DNA from: an uncultured Saprospiraceae bacterium
Lineage (GTDB): Bacteria; Bacteroidota; Bacteroidia; Chitinophagales; Saprospiraceae
Reading direction: 5' to 3'
NCBI GenBank assembly: GCA_937921595.1
Contig: CAKZTD010000184.1
Span: 1-40,897, forward strand
Length of the DNA: 40,897 nt
In this document: piece by piece, positions 16,676 to 26,900 of the stretch
Layout: each line of letters starts with the position of its first letter
Position numbering within the stretch: the stretch's first letter is position 1
The notes under the pieces: model-generated
Database searches by the model: none
Seen by the model: only the letters and a program-made list of their open reading frames with translations
What the model was told of the DNA's origin: nothing
Made by a program: the position numbers and the translations under genes

Positions 16676-17827
16676 CTAGTCGACAAAAAGTTTTTCAATC
16701 ATTGATGCCTCGCCATTTGTAATATGGATAAAATAAACACCAGAAGCTAAATTTTCTAAATTCATTTGGTGAACTCCATTTTGAGTACTGTTCAATAAGT
16801 CAGCACTAATTTGTTGACCTAGGTTATTCATCAATTGGATCTTAAGATCATTTGACTCATCAAAATTATATTCGATATTAGTGATGCCAGATGCTGGATT
16901 AGGATAGATAGAAATTGAATTATTAAACTCAATATCTTCCGTACTAACCGAACTATTGTTCAAGGTAAACTCAAACCCGTTGCTGTCCCATCGGTCGTCC
17001 CAGAATATTTTATATTCCGTTCCGGCAGTTACAGAAAAGTTTAGCTCGGAAGCATTCAAGACGCCATTCCCAAGATCACAAGTATTGTCATTTTCTAAAA
17101 GTATCGGCATATCTAAAAGCATGCATTCACTAGTAGATACAAAAAGACGGGTATCAACACCGCCACCACAAGCACTGAGATTTACTTCTCCATCTACTTC
17201 AGGGGTATAAGAATACCAGTAGGCAGAAGTAGCGTCTGGGTTGATCGATCCTCCTTTGACTAATTCTGGAACGAAGTGCGAACCTTCTGAAATATTGTTA
17301 GCAGTCGGGCAGGATTCTCCTGGAGCAAATGGATTGGCTGTTGCCATAATTCCGTTTTCAATTTCTGTTTTTAATATTTCACAATTATTGTAAGACATCA
17401 TGACTGATGGAATGTTTACGATCCCCGCACCTACACCAGCCATTGACACTGTTTCGTCACCTTGCCCTTCTCCATTACAGACAATAACTAAGATGGCTCC
17501 TTGATCTTGTGCATGAATTGTTTTATTTTCAAAAAGACAGCCACCACGATCTATCATGGCTATTTTTCCAGTCATGTCATTTAGTAAAGGCTCGCAGGCG
17601 TCGGTTATCCCTATTCCATTATCATTGCCATCATCTGCTAATTCAATAAGTCCTGCAATCGGGCCATTTATTAATGGTCCATATACGGCTGGCTTTACTG
17701 GATATTCTCCAGCGACACTAGCTGGTGAAGTGATCGTTATAGATTGAGCATTTAAAATGTTTCCGAGGAGTAGAAAACATAAAATGGAAAAGACGAAGGA
17801 GTACTTTGTTGTAAATTTAGAAATCAT
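16676..17827 (-). CDS. T9SS-secreted PA-domain protein (short paralogue)
   Basis: 383 residues from the ATG at 17827. A longer frame to 17977 would translate the terminator of the upstream gene and is rejected. Signal peptide at 1-28 (SILCFLLLGNILNAQS). PA (protease-associated) domain at about 30-165: LLNDMTGKIAMIDRGGCLFENK, GAILVIVCNG, PSVMMSYNNCEILK. A PPC-like beta domain at about 175-295 (YWYSYTPEVDGEVNLSACGG, KIFWDDRW) follows. A type A T9SS sorting domain at about 308-383 ends in SGVYFIHITNGEASMIEKLFVD-like sequence; the start is IYPNPASG. It is exported through the outer membrane and anchored or released. The domain order repeats the ends of the larger neighbour, so one probably arose from the other by duplication. 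Confidence 0.9.
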   Translation of the reverse strand: MISKFTTKYSFVFSILCFLLLGNILNAQSITITSPASVAGEYPVKPAVYGPLINGPIAGLIELADDGNDNGIGITDACEPLLNDMTGKIAMIDRGGCLFENKTIHAQDQGAILVIVCNGEGQGDETVSMAGVGAGIVNIPSVMMSYNNCEILKTEIENGIMATANPFAPGESCPTANNISEGSHFVPELVKGGSINPDATSAYWYSYTPEVDGEVNLSACGGGVDTRLFVSTSECMLLDMPILLENDNTCDLGNGVLNASELNFSVTAGTEYKIFWDDRWDSNGFEFTLNNSSVSTEDIEFNNSISIYPNPASGITNIEYNFDESNDLKIQLMNNLGQQISADLLNSTQNGVHQMNLENLASGVYFIHITNGEASMIEKLFVD

Positions 17828-17893
17828 GCTTTTTGATTTTAGTGTTAAGAAAATAGGAGTTAATTTCCCCTTTCGGTAATCTTCCAAGATAAA

Positions 17894-17918
17894 AGGCGGG
17901 TAAGTTTTTATAAAAATA
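17894..17918 (-). promoter_or_regulatory. Shared upstream element, copy 2
   Basis: AGGCGGGTAAGTTTTT followed by an A-rich end. The same block precedes the larger paralogue at 21144-21167 at a similar distance from the start codon (about 70-90 bases). On the minus strand the A-rich end reads TATTTTTA, a near -7 element. Confidence 0.5.
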
Positions 17919-17937
17919 ACAAAAAAAATCCGGATAA

Positions 17938-17974
17938 AAAACAAAAGGCTTATCGGAAACTCCGATAAGCCTTT
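17938..17974 (-). terminator. Rho-independent terminator of the 1018-residue T9SS protein gene
   Basis: AAAGGCTTATCGGA (17944-17957), loop AAC, TCCGATAAGCCTTT (17961-17974), then TTTTGTTTTTT on the minus strand. It closely matches the terminator at 16610-16655 and supports separate transcription of the two paralogues. Confidence 0.88.
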
Positions 17975-17997
17975 CATTATAAAGTATTTAAAACTTA

Positions 17998-20900
17998 CTA
18001 GTCAACGAATAGTTTTTCAACCATTGATGCCTCACCATTTGTGATATGGATAAAGTAAACACCAGAAGCTAGGTTTTCTAACTTCATTTGGTGAACTCCA
18101 TTTTGAGCGCTATTCAATAATTCAGAACTAATCTGCTGACCTAAGTTATTCATCAATTGAATTCTAAGATCGTTAGACTCATCGAAGTTGTACTCGATGT
18201 TTGTAACAGTAGATGTAGGATTAGGATAGATAGCAATTGAGTTGTTAAACTCAATATCTTCAGCACTAGTCGTACAGTCACCACATAAGTTGAAACATAC
18301 GATATCTACATTCATTGCCATATCGCCTACGACAACAAAACGATTGTTGTTCATTCCACAGTTTGCAGGATCATCAGCTTGTGCAGCGAAGTCACCTTCC
18401 CAGCCATCAACACCATTCTGGAATTTATATTCGATCGTTGAATCAGGTAATAAAGGAATAGTAATAGAGTAAGTTCCGTCACCATTGTCATTCATTATTT
18501 CACCAGTCCACCCGTTGAACTCACCAGCGATATAACCACCCATGTCATCTTCATTATTCAAGTCAACTGTAAAAGTAACATCAACTGGAATTGGATCAAC
18601 AACTACTGGCTCTAATTCGATGAAACGAATTGCATCGAAATATGCAGTATGTTCATCACTGATAGAGAAGTAGTCTAATGCTCCTATGTTGTCTCCAACA
18701 GGATAATCAACAGCGTCAAGTACAACGACACCGTCTACAGTGAATGTATGTGTACGGTTGTCAAGGTCAATCTCACTTGATACCATAAACCATTGATCTT
18801 GTGGTGTGACAAAAGTTTCACCAGAAGCTAATTGCCCCATACCTGCTGTATAAGCACTAGCATTTGAACCATTAAACCATGCTTCCATGTTCCACTGTTG
18901 GCCTGGAACTTCTTCATCTTGAATATTAAAATATCCAATGTTGCCTGTAGGCACATACATCATTTGTTCGATTCTCCAATTACCTGTTGATTGATCACCT
19001 AATAGTAACAATACATCTTGAGCTCCATTGTCACCAATAAGCATAGAAGTATTTCCATCAAAAGCTATGTCGTCACTTACGATACCATCTTCAGCAGTAC
19101 CAAAGTCACCACTCCATGTAGACCACCAAGGTGCTTGACCACCTGTAGTAGAACCAGGAGCATAACCTTCATAACCATCACAGATTACTGCATCCGCAGG
19201 ACATTCAGGTAATGCTTTGAATAATACATCATCGATGTATTGAGTTACATCCGCCCCTCCGAAGTAGTTGATTGCTCCTAATTGAAGCATACCACCAACA
19301 GCTAAAGCTTGATCACTTGCAGGCCATCCACCGACAGCAACGCCATCAATAGTATAAGTCGTCCAATCATTTGTCAAATCTACATTTAAAGACATATTCA
19401 TCCATACATCTGGAGTCCAGTTGTAGGTAATGCTACCAGCACCAGCTTGATCAATTGTAGCTGTACCATCCGTATTTAAGAATGTTTGCATTCCGAATTC
19501 TTCACCTGCAACTTCTGTTTTTTGAACGTTGAAATATCCACCACTACCCATTGGAACATACATTTTCCAAGTAAGTAAATAATTTCCTGTAGTTTGGTTT
19601 CCTAATAGTAATAACATGTCATCACCATTAGCTGCAGAAACTAAAAGAGACTGAGATCCACTAGAAGCGAATGCATCAGATACTACTGCATCATCCGCTG
19701 CTCCTGGAGTTCCACCCCAAGGTGTCCAGAAAGCTGCTTGAGCAGATATATCCGTCAGTGTATAATTTTCAAAATCATCACAAATGATTGCATCAGGATC
19801 AGTACAAGCAGGAGGAGGACAAGCCTCACAAGAGTTGAAACAAACTGGACCGACAGCTCCATTTGCGATAGGAGCTATGAAGGCGCGGTTGGTAAACATA
19901 CCATCAGGAGTAGTAACGGTACATACATCACCAGCAGTGAACTCTTCCCAGTTCATATTGAAACCATTCTGGAACTTGTATTCAACAGTGTCAGCAGCCG
20001 TTACTCCTGTAATAGTATAGGTGTAAGTCCCATCCATGTTATCAGTCATTGGTACTGAAACCCAGCCGTTAAAACTACCAGCGATGTGACCACCGTTATT
20101 AACAGATTCGTTATTCATGTCTACAGTAACCGTTACATCAACCATTGGAAGCGGCTCTTCTACGATTTCGAAATCGAAACCACTAGCAGACCATCTGTCA
20201 TCCCAGTAAATCCAGTAATCAGTTCCACTTGCTGCAGCAAAACTAATTTCAGATGCATAATCGCCTCCAGCAAAATCACAATCATCATTAAATCCATTGA
20301 CTAGTAGATCTGCAACGTCACAACTAGCACCACTAAGAACACTTAATCTGGTATCTGTAGCAGTTAAACCACAAGAACGAACAGTAACTAATAAATCAGA
20401 AGCTGGAGTATAAGTATTCCATACTGAATTAACTGCATCTGCAAATACTGCATTAAAACCATTGTCTATAGAATCAATGGAATGCATACCTGCTGCGATA
20501 GGAGTAGCAGTAGTACAAACATCGTCATCACCTGGAGCTGGAGTAGCAGTTAATGTTACCATTAGACCGTTTGCTAATTCAGCACGGATAGTTTGACATC
20601 CATTGTATGACATCATGACAGCAGGAATCGAAATTGCTCCCATTGCGTCACCACCCATAGGAATTGCTTGATCTGCTCCTGGGTTTCCGTCATTGCTATT
20701 ACAAACAATAACTCCAATTGCACCTTTTGTTTGAGCATTTGTTACTTTAGCAACAAAGCCACAAGCACCACGATCTAGTAATGCAATAGCACCGGTAAGA
20801 TCATTTGCAACAGTATCACAAACAGTGGTCAATCCACCTGTGTCAACTGCTTCCATAACAGGACCAGAAACGTCCATTGGAATTTCACCGCCTCCGAATA

Positions 20901-21054
20901 CAGACACTCTAGCCTGATAATCGCCAGTAACACTAGCAGGAGCAGTAACTTGAACCGTTGCATCAGTTTGCGCTTGAAGCGAAAACATGGTACAACAGAT
21001 CATTAATAAACTTAGAGCAACTTTGCCCCATTTAAACGTAAAATTTGAATTCAT
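17998..21054 (-). CDS. Large T9SS-secreted protein: PA, PPC-like, two CBM-like and two LamG-like domains
   Basis: 1018 residues from the ATG at 21054; an in-frame TTG at 21063 adds three residues and is less likely. Approximate order: signal peptide 1-29 (LQAQT); PA domain 30-170 (IALLDRGACGFVAK, GVIVCNSND); PPC-like domain 172-300; CBM48/AMPK-type glycan-binding fold 303-400 (IAGSFNGWVSVPMTDN, VEYKFQNGFNMNWEEF); LamG/concanavalin-like domain 415-620; second LamG-like domain 622-855; second CBM-like domain 858-940 (YIAGEFNGWTGEIMND); T9SS type A sorting domain 948-1018 (IYPNPTST to the end). No catalytic module is recognised. It most likely binds glycans or matrix at the cell surface. Cysteines are frequent in the extracellular part. 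Confidence 0.9.
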   Translation of the reverse strand: MNSNFTFKWGKVALSLLMICCTMFSLQAQTDATVQVTAPASVTGDYQARVSVFGGGEIPMDVSGPVMEAVDTGGLTTVCDTVANDLTGAIALLDRGACGFVAKVTNAQTKGAIGVIVCNSNDGNPGADQAIPMGGDAMGAISIPAVMMSYNGCQTIRAELANGLMVTLTATPAPGDDDVCTTATPIAAGMHSIDSIDNGFNAVFADAVNSVWNTYTPASDLLVTVRSCGLTATDTRLSVLSGASCDVADLLVNGFNDDCDFAGGDYASEISFAAASGTDYWIYWDDRWSASGFDFEIVEEPLPMVDVTVTVDMNNESVNNGGHIAGSFNGWVSVPMTDNMDGTYTYTITGVTAADTVEYKFQNGFNMNWEEFTAGDVCTVTTPDGMFTNRAFIAPIANGAVGPVCFNSCEACPPPACTDPDAIICDDFENYTLTDISAQAAFWTPWGGTPGAADDAVVSDAFASSGSQSLLVSAANGDDMLLLLGNQTTGNYLLTWKMYVPMGSGGYFNVQKTEVAGEEFGMQTFLNTDGTATIDQAGAGSITYNWTPDVWMNMSLNVDLTNDWTTYTIDGVAVGGWPASDQALAVGGMLQLGAINYFGGADVTQYIDDVLFKALPECPADAVICDGYEGYAPGSTTGGQAPWWSTWSGDFGTAEDGIVSDDIAFDGNTSMLIGDNGAQDVLLLLGDQSTGNWRIEQMMYVPTGNIGYFNIQDEEVPGQQWNMEAWFNGSNASAYTAGMGQLASGETFVTPQDQWFMVSSEIDLDNRTHTFTVDGVVVLDAVDYPVGDNIGALDYFSISDEHTAYFDAIRFIELEPVVVDPIPVDVTFTVDLNNEDDMGGYIAGEFNGWTGEIMNDNGDGTYSITIPLLPDSTIEYKFQNGVDGWEGDFAAQADDPANCGMNNNRFVVVGDMAMNVDIVCFNLCGDCTTSAEDIEFNNSIAIYPNPTSTVTNIEYNFDESNDLRIQLMNNLGQQISSELLNSAQNGVHQMKLENLASGVYFIHITNGEASMVEKLFVD

Positions 21055-21143
21055 GCCATTCAATTTTTTTGGTTAATAAAATTGTTAAATTATTTAAAGT
21101 ACGTAAGATTGGTCAACGGATTTTAATCCTAAAAAGATTCTCT

Positions 21144-21167
21144 AGGCAGGTAAGTTTTTCAAAAATA
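21144..21167 (-). promoter_or_regulatory. Shared upstream element, copy 1, with -7 match
   Basis: AGGCAGGTAAGTTTTTC then AAAAATA. On the minus strand 21167-21160 reads TATTTTTG, an exact TAnnTTTG. No TTG at -33. The block is conserved before both T9SS paralogues (see 17894-17918). Confidence 0.5.
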
Positions 21168-21177
21168 GAAATATTAT

Positions 21178-22329
21178 TTAGAATTTCATCCATTTTTGCT
21201 TGCTTTTACCTGATTCGATAACTTTTTCTATAAACCGCATTCCTCTAACACCGTCTTCTACACTCGGAAAATCCATATAAATTGCTTTTGGTTTTTTTCC
21301 ATTAATAATTGCGCGGAGGCTAATTGCAAAATTGCGGTAAATGTTTGCAAATGCTTCTAAATATCCTTCTGGATGGCCAGCAGGGATTCTTGTTGCGTTT
21401 TGAGCTTCTGGAGATAGATTTCCAAATCCTGTGCGTAAAATTTCCATTGGCTTGTCTAGCCATTTGACGATTAGGCTATTGGGTTCCATCTGAGCCCATT
21501 CTAATCCTGCTTTTTCACCATAGACTCTAATGCGGAGCGCGTTTTCTTCTCCAGCAGCGATTTGACTAGCGAATAAAATCCCTTTTGCGCCATTATCAAA
21601 CTCTAACAATACATTGCCATCGTCATCTAGTCTTCTTCCTTCGACCATAATGTTGATGTCGGCGCAAAGCTTAGTGATTTGCAATCCGGTCATGTATTCG
21701 GCAAGGTTCTCTGCATGCGTTCCAATATCTCCCATTGCTCCGGCGATACCGGATTTTTTAGGATCAGTTCTCCAGGCAGCTTGTTTAGAATCTGTGGCTT
21801 CCACTCTTGTAGAAAGCCAGCCTTGAGGATACTCAACAACCACTTTTCTGATCTTTCCTATTTTACCTTTTTTGATCATCACTTTGGCTTGCTTGACCAT
21901 CGGATAACCAGTATAGTTGTGTGTCAATGCGAATAGCAATCCTGTCTTTTTAACTAGGCGTTGCAATTCCTTGGCTTCCTTCATATTGAAAGAAAGAGGT
22001 TTGTCACAAACGACATGGAAACCATTTTGCAAAGCCATTTTTGCTGGACCAAAGTGGACATGATTCGGAGTAACGATAGAAACAAAATCCATACGTTCTC
22101 CTTCGGGAAGTTCTTTTTCTTTTTTGATCATCTCTTCATAACTACCATAGCATCGGTCTGCTGGTAAAAAGAGATCTTTTCCGGAAAGTTTTGCTTTTTT
22201 AGGACTGCTGCTAAACGCTCCGCAGACTAATTCAATTTCTCCATCTAGGGCTGCTGCCATGCGGTGAACTGCACCAATAAATGCACCTCGACCACCACCG
22301 ACCATCCCCATTCTGATTTTTCTACTCAT
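21178..22329 (-). CDS. Gfo/Idh/MocA-family NAD(P)-dependent oxidoreductase
   Basis: 383 residues, cytoplasmic (no signal or Tat motif). N-terminal Rossmann fold with GMVGGGRGAFIG for the dinucleotide. The catalytic-lysine motif is CDKPLS (K110; the usual EKP is DKP here). The substrate-site histidine motif is GDIGTHAENLAEY (D201, H205). The C-terminal alpha/beta domain ends in WMKF. The family oxidises or reduces sugars and inositols; many bacterial members act at C3 of glycosides, and ThuB of rhizobia is one. The MFS transporter lies just upstream and 3-keto-glycoside-type proteins further upstream, suggesting it processes the imported keto-sugar or makes it. The substrate is not determined. 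Confidence 0.9.
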   Translation of the reverse strand: MSRKIRMGMVGGGRGAFIGAVHRMAAALDGEIELVCGAFSSSPKKAKLSGKDLFLPADRCYGSYEEMIKKEKELPEGERMDFVSIVTPNHVHFGPAKMALQNGFHVVCDKPLSFNMKEAKELQRLVKKTGLLFALTHNYTGYPMVKQAKVMIKKGKIGKIRKVVVEYPQGWLSTRVEATDSKQAAWRTDPKKSGIAGAMGDIGTHAENLAEYMTGLQITKLCADINIMVEGRRLDDDGNVLLEFDNGAKGILFASQIAAGEENALRIRVYGEKAGLEWAQMEPNSLIVKWLDKPMEILRTGFGNLSPEAQNATRIPAGHPEGYLEAFANIYRNFAISLRAIINGKKPKAIYMDFPSVEDGVRGMRFIEKVIESGKSKQKWMKF

Positions 22330-22497
22330 AATGTGTAAGGTTCTTATAATAAAGGGTTCTGTAATTGTATTGAAGGTAGCTAATTACTTTTTTAAAATAA
22401 AAATATACTAAGTTAATTTTCTGTCAGCGGATTAGAGTTGAGGTGGAAGGGTTTTAAAAAGCATTGAGGATCGAGTTTTATAAAAAGCTTTTAAACA

Positions 22498-22531
22498 AAA
22501 AAACTCTGAAGTATAGACTCCAGAGTTTTTT
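22498..22531 (-). terminator. Rho-independent terminator of the MFS transporter gene
   Basis: AAAAAACTCTG (22498-22508) pairs with CAGAGTTTTTT (22521-22531), with a possible inner AGT/ACT pairing. On the minus strand a T-run follows the stem. It separates the transporter from the oxidoreductase gene. Confidence 0.82.
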
Positions 22532-22569
22532 AATATTTGTACTGATAATAAAACTAGGTGATTTATATT

Positions 22570-23787
22570 TTAAGCCATTGCGACTTCATCATTTTTTTTG
22601 TTTTTAATCCAGAAATAGAGGATAGTGAAAAGCACGATCAAGATAGCAGGGAAAATAACCATAGTTCCTAAAGTCGCTTGACCAGAAACTAAAGTTAGTT
22701 CATCTCCTGTCAAACCGGTTGCTGCTGCAGCGGCTTTGTCAGAGTCAATCCATCCACCGATGATTGGTTGGAAAATAGAAGTTGAAAACATTCCAACAGC
22801 ACCGACGATAGACATTCCAAGCGCCCCACTTTTTGGAACTTTAGTAGCGATAAGGCCTATCATGTTTGGCCAGAAATAGGCGATACCTAGTGCAAAGATT
22901 ATTGCTGCTACATAAGCCATGCTACCTGTTTGGGTACTGAACAAATATATACCAATAGTCGCAAGAATAGCAGAACCTAACAATACTCCAGTTTGGTCAA
23001 ACTTTGCCACCATGTTTCCTCCAAAAAATCTTGCAACAGCCATGAGCCCTGCTGTAAGTGCTAAAATTAACATTGGATGCGCCCCACTTTTAGCTAGTAT
23101 TAAACCTACCCACTGGTTAGGGCCAAATTCTGAAATTGCTGTTAAAGCCATACAAGCAGCAATGAATAGAAATAGTGGGGTGATCATTGCTTTTAAATTG
23201 CCTCCTAAGGTTGCAGCTTCTTGAACTTTGGCTTTAGGCCAATCTTGACCGAAGAATAAATAAGCGTAAATAAGTGTCGGTATTAAAAGCAGCCATACCT
23301 GACTTTGGCCTGTAATTCCAAAGTCTGTCATGAATCCTGAGAGTAAACTTCCTATGGCAATTCCTCCTGGAAACCACATGTGAAAACGATTCATCATTGT
23401 ACTCATTTTATTTCCTTCATAAGCATCTGCAATCATAGGATTGCATGCTGCTTCTGTACAGCCATTACCTAGACCGATGAGCAAATTAGCTATTAGTAAG
23501 CCTATATAATTGCCAGAAAAAATGAGTAGCAAAATACCAGCTGCATGTGCAAAAAAAGCAAATTGCATAATTACTTTACCACCTATTTTATGGTAAATAA
23601 GACCACCGATTACCATTGAAATTGGAAAACCTAAAAACCACATTGAGGTTATTAGGCCTGCTTGACTGGCGGTTAATTCTAATTCTGTTTTAAGTTGATC
23701 TAAAATTCCTGCTGCAATTGCAAATGAAAAAGCAGTTGTAATCAAAGCAAAGCAACTACCATAAAAAAGTCTCTTGTCGTTTATCAT
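22570..23787 (-). CDS. MFS transporter, probable sugar/H+ symporter
   Basis: 405 residues with about twelve hydrophobic segments. The start MINDKRLFYGSCFALITTAFSF and the G-rich helices (GLITSMWFLGFPISMVIGGLIY; LLIANLLIGLGNGCTEAACNP) fit major facilitator proteins of the FucP/nucleoside-permease style, in which an AACNP-like motif sits at the end of helix 4. Residues M141-R143 continue with FHMWFPGGIAIGSLLSG, typical of that group. It ends in a short basic cytoplasmic tail. Inner-membrane import of a sugar or keto-sugar is the best guess, since it lies between the DUF1080 and Gfo/Idh/MocA genes. A terminator follows its stop. Confidence 0.88.
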   Translation of the reverse strand: MINDKRLFYGSCFALITTAFSFAIAAGILDQLKTELELTASQAGLITSMWFLGFPISMVIGGLIYHKIGGKVIMQFAFFAHAAGILLLIFSGNYIGLLIANLLIGLGNGCTEAACNPMIADAYEGNKMSTMMNRFHMWFPGGIAIGSLLSGFMTDFGITGQSQVWLLLIPTLIYAYLFFGQDWPKAKVQEAATLGGNLKAMITPLFLFIAACMALTAISEFGPNQWVGLILAKSGAHPMLILALTAGLMAVARFFGGNMVAKFDQTGVLLGSAILATIGIYLFSTQTGSMAYVAAIIFALGIAYFWPNMIGLIATKVPKSGALGMSIVGAVGMFSTSIFQPIIGGWIDSDKAAAAATGLTGDELTLVSGQATLGTMVIFPAILIVLFTILYFWIKNKKNDEVAMA

Positions 23788-23867
23788 AATGTTTTTCGTT
23801 TTTATTTGATTTCTAAGCTAGTAAAATATTTTAGTTTATCAAAAAAAGTGATTTGAATGTTAACTAA

Positions 23868-23908
23868 AATGGTGATTTCATGTTCTTTTAAAACTTGAAA
23901 CCACCATT
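23868..23908 (-). terminator. Possible terminator of the cytochrome/DUF1080 gene
   Basis: AATGGTGATTTC (23868-23879) and GAAACCACCATT (23897-23908) form a 12-base stem with one mismatch and a 17-base loop. Only TTTT follows on the minus strand, so termination would be weak and read-through to the MFS gene is possible. Confidence 0.5.
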
Positions 23909-23917
23909 CTAAATGTT

Positions 23918-26900
23918 TTATTGAATCGCTTTAATTTCTCTAATCTTAATGTTTCGATACCAAACAGGATCACGATGATCTTGCAAAGAGATGTGCCCTT
24001 TTTTCGATTTCCCAAAATCCGGCATGTCTTTAAATTTGCTATTAGCGATCATGTCCGTCCACTGGTCTGTGAACATTTCGTACTCGACCACTTTTCGACC
24101 ATTCAACCAATGTTCTGTTTTTCCTTTGTTGATCACTAAGCGAGCATGATTCCATTGACCTGCAGGTTTTACCGTTACGTATTTACATTCGATCATGTCG
24201 TAAAGATCACCTGCACGATGCGTTCTTATTTTTGCATCAGGGTGACAAGTATTGTCTAGTACTTGCATTTCCGGACCAGTCTGCCAAACGAATTCGTATT
24301 TTGCATCTTCGACAACATTGAAAATAACTCCGCTGTTTCCACAAGCTCCGATTTTCCATTCGAGCGACAGTTCATAATTTTCATATTGACCTTCCGTAAT
24401 GATGTCGCCACCATCTTTAGCTTCCCAATTACCGTCGGCTCCTTTTTTAGAGTTTAAGTAAATCGCATCATCTTTGACGATCCAACCAGAACCTACGGTT
24501 TGCTTATTGAAGTTGCGCCATCCTGCCATTGATTTTCCATCGAATAATGACTTCCAGCCTGCTGCTTTTTCAAAAGCACTTAAGGTATTTACTGCTGTAG
24601 CAGGAGGGGCACTTGTTTTAAAGCCAGGCTCTCCTGTTGGGATTTGATTCATCGTATACCACGCTTCCGTTGACCAGATTTCATGACCTAGTGCACTGCT
24701 GAAAGGCGTATTGATTTTGATGTAAACCATATGATTTGATTTCATACCATCTAACTCTAAAAATACTTTTTTACGATCATCGGAAACATTAACCGATCGA
24801 ATGTTTAAAGCTTTTTCGTCTAGCTTAGGTCCGCCGTATTCTTTGGTTGGTTTGTAAAACCATTGTCTAACACCATAGTCAGATTTGTTCCAACCATCAC
24901 CTGATTTAAGCGGTTCTGTAAATTCGATTTCTACTCCATTTGATTTCGCTCTTACTGCGAGCATTTCGAAAGTAGATTTGCCATTGTTTTTCAATCGTTG
25001 TAATCCATACCAGAGTTTTCCATCATGTACCCAGTTACCCGTAGATCCAACACCTCCAGCATAAAGAGCGCCGTCTGGTCCCCATATAATTCTGTTGACT
25101 CCAGCTTCTAATCCTTGAGTAAATCTAAAAAGACAACCTTGGTATTCTCCGTTTATTTTTTCAACAAAAACTCTTTTGACACCACCGTTGGTAACTTCAC
25201 CATGAATCATCTGTCCTGTATAAATACCATCGTTGATATACATTGGCGTACTCGGAGAATTTCCAATTTCATCTTGAGGTAACCAAACCACAGGAAGGTT
25301 TTCTTTCATGCCTTCTGTTCCTTCGAAATCTACCGATCTTGAACCGTACCAACCACCTTCTTTGATGTGTACGATTTTAGAAGCTGGTAACCAATCTCCT
25401 TGATTGTCTGCAACAAAAATCTCGTTATCTACACCAAGACCAATTCCATTTGGTGTTCGAAGACCAGAAGCAATTAGTTTCATGCTGCCGTCTGCTTTTG
25501 AAATTTTTACGACTCTACCACGATCCTGAATTTGTGGTTGAGTACTTGCTCCACCAGGGTTAATTGCTGTTGCTAAAGTACCGTAGAAGTAACCTTCTTT
25601 ATAAACCAATCCAAAAGCGAATTCGTGGAAATTTGCAGATACATTCCATGAATTACAAACCGTTTGATATTCGTCGATCATGTCGTCACCATCCGTGTCG
25701 ACAAGCTTCGTTAATTCTTGTTTTTGTAAAATATAAATTTCATTATCCACCACTTTTAAACCTAATGGTTCTGCAAGTCCAGCTCCGATACGTTTGTAAG
25801 ACATTTTATTTGGATCACCACCTTGAGCACCTTCGACAATATAAACAGAACCGTTAGGATCCCATGTACAAACGACTAATCTGCCATCGTCAAGGAAATC
25901 CATTCCACCAACTCTTGGTGTGAAAAGACCAGGTCTTGCTTGTGTCAGGTCATAGCTTGGATGAACACCTATTAGTGCTGATCCATCTCCTGGGATTTTA
26001 GTGTCGCTACTTAGTCCGCTCACGTTAAAGTTTTGAGGTTCCTCATTTTTATTATGAAGAAAAGCGGTCGTAGGTACTCTTTGGAATTCATTACCAGTTC
26101 TCCATTCTAAAGAGAACATCTTTCCTCCACCATGTTCAAAATATTCTACTTTGAGCTTGTGATAACCTTTAGCTAATGCGATAGCTCCATCTTTAGGGCT
26201 GGCACCATGAAGGCCGTCATTGTCGATAACTACTTGGCCGTTAATGTTTAGTCGGGAGCCATCATCACTTAGTAATCTAAAAGTATAATTTGCATCAGCG
26301 GGAATATTTAAATAGCCTTCAAGGATGATCCCGAAATCGTGATCTAGTGTTTCAAGGTCACCAGCATCAGCATGTACTTGAGGAATGAGTCCAACGAATA
26401 TAGGTTTGCTATCTGTCTTGATATCGGCTAACTTCTCTAATGGCGTTCCGTCTTTGTAAACGGTACCTATCAAACCTGGAAGTAATTCATTTTCTACGAT
26501 GTCTTTTTGACCATAAACATAGTCTAGGTTTTCAGGAACAGATTCTTTTGACATTGCACTCATCTGAGCTTCTTCTTCAGCGTCAAGCGTCATGATGTAT
26601 TTGACCATTTCATTGATTTCAGTCATCGATTCATTTGGGTGAGCACTCATAACTTGAGAACCCCAAACACCGTAACCTCCATTTTTTATCTTAGCAGAAA
26701 GTAGAGCAACGTTTTGATCTGTATTTGAATATTTTTTAGCGATATCGTTATAAGCTGGACCGATTGTTTTTCGGAAAGTATTATGACAAGATTTACAATC
26801 ACTTTTCGCAATGAGTCTTTGTCCTAGTGGTGATTCTTCTTCCTCTTCTTCATTCTTTTTATTTGGATCTGGAATCAATGGACGTGCCATGAAGGTAGAC

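Noticed and set aside
17828-17977. 50-residue N-terminal extension of the short T9SS protein
   Set aside because: It would translate through the terminator of the upstream gene, and a normal signal peptide starts at ATG 17827.
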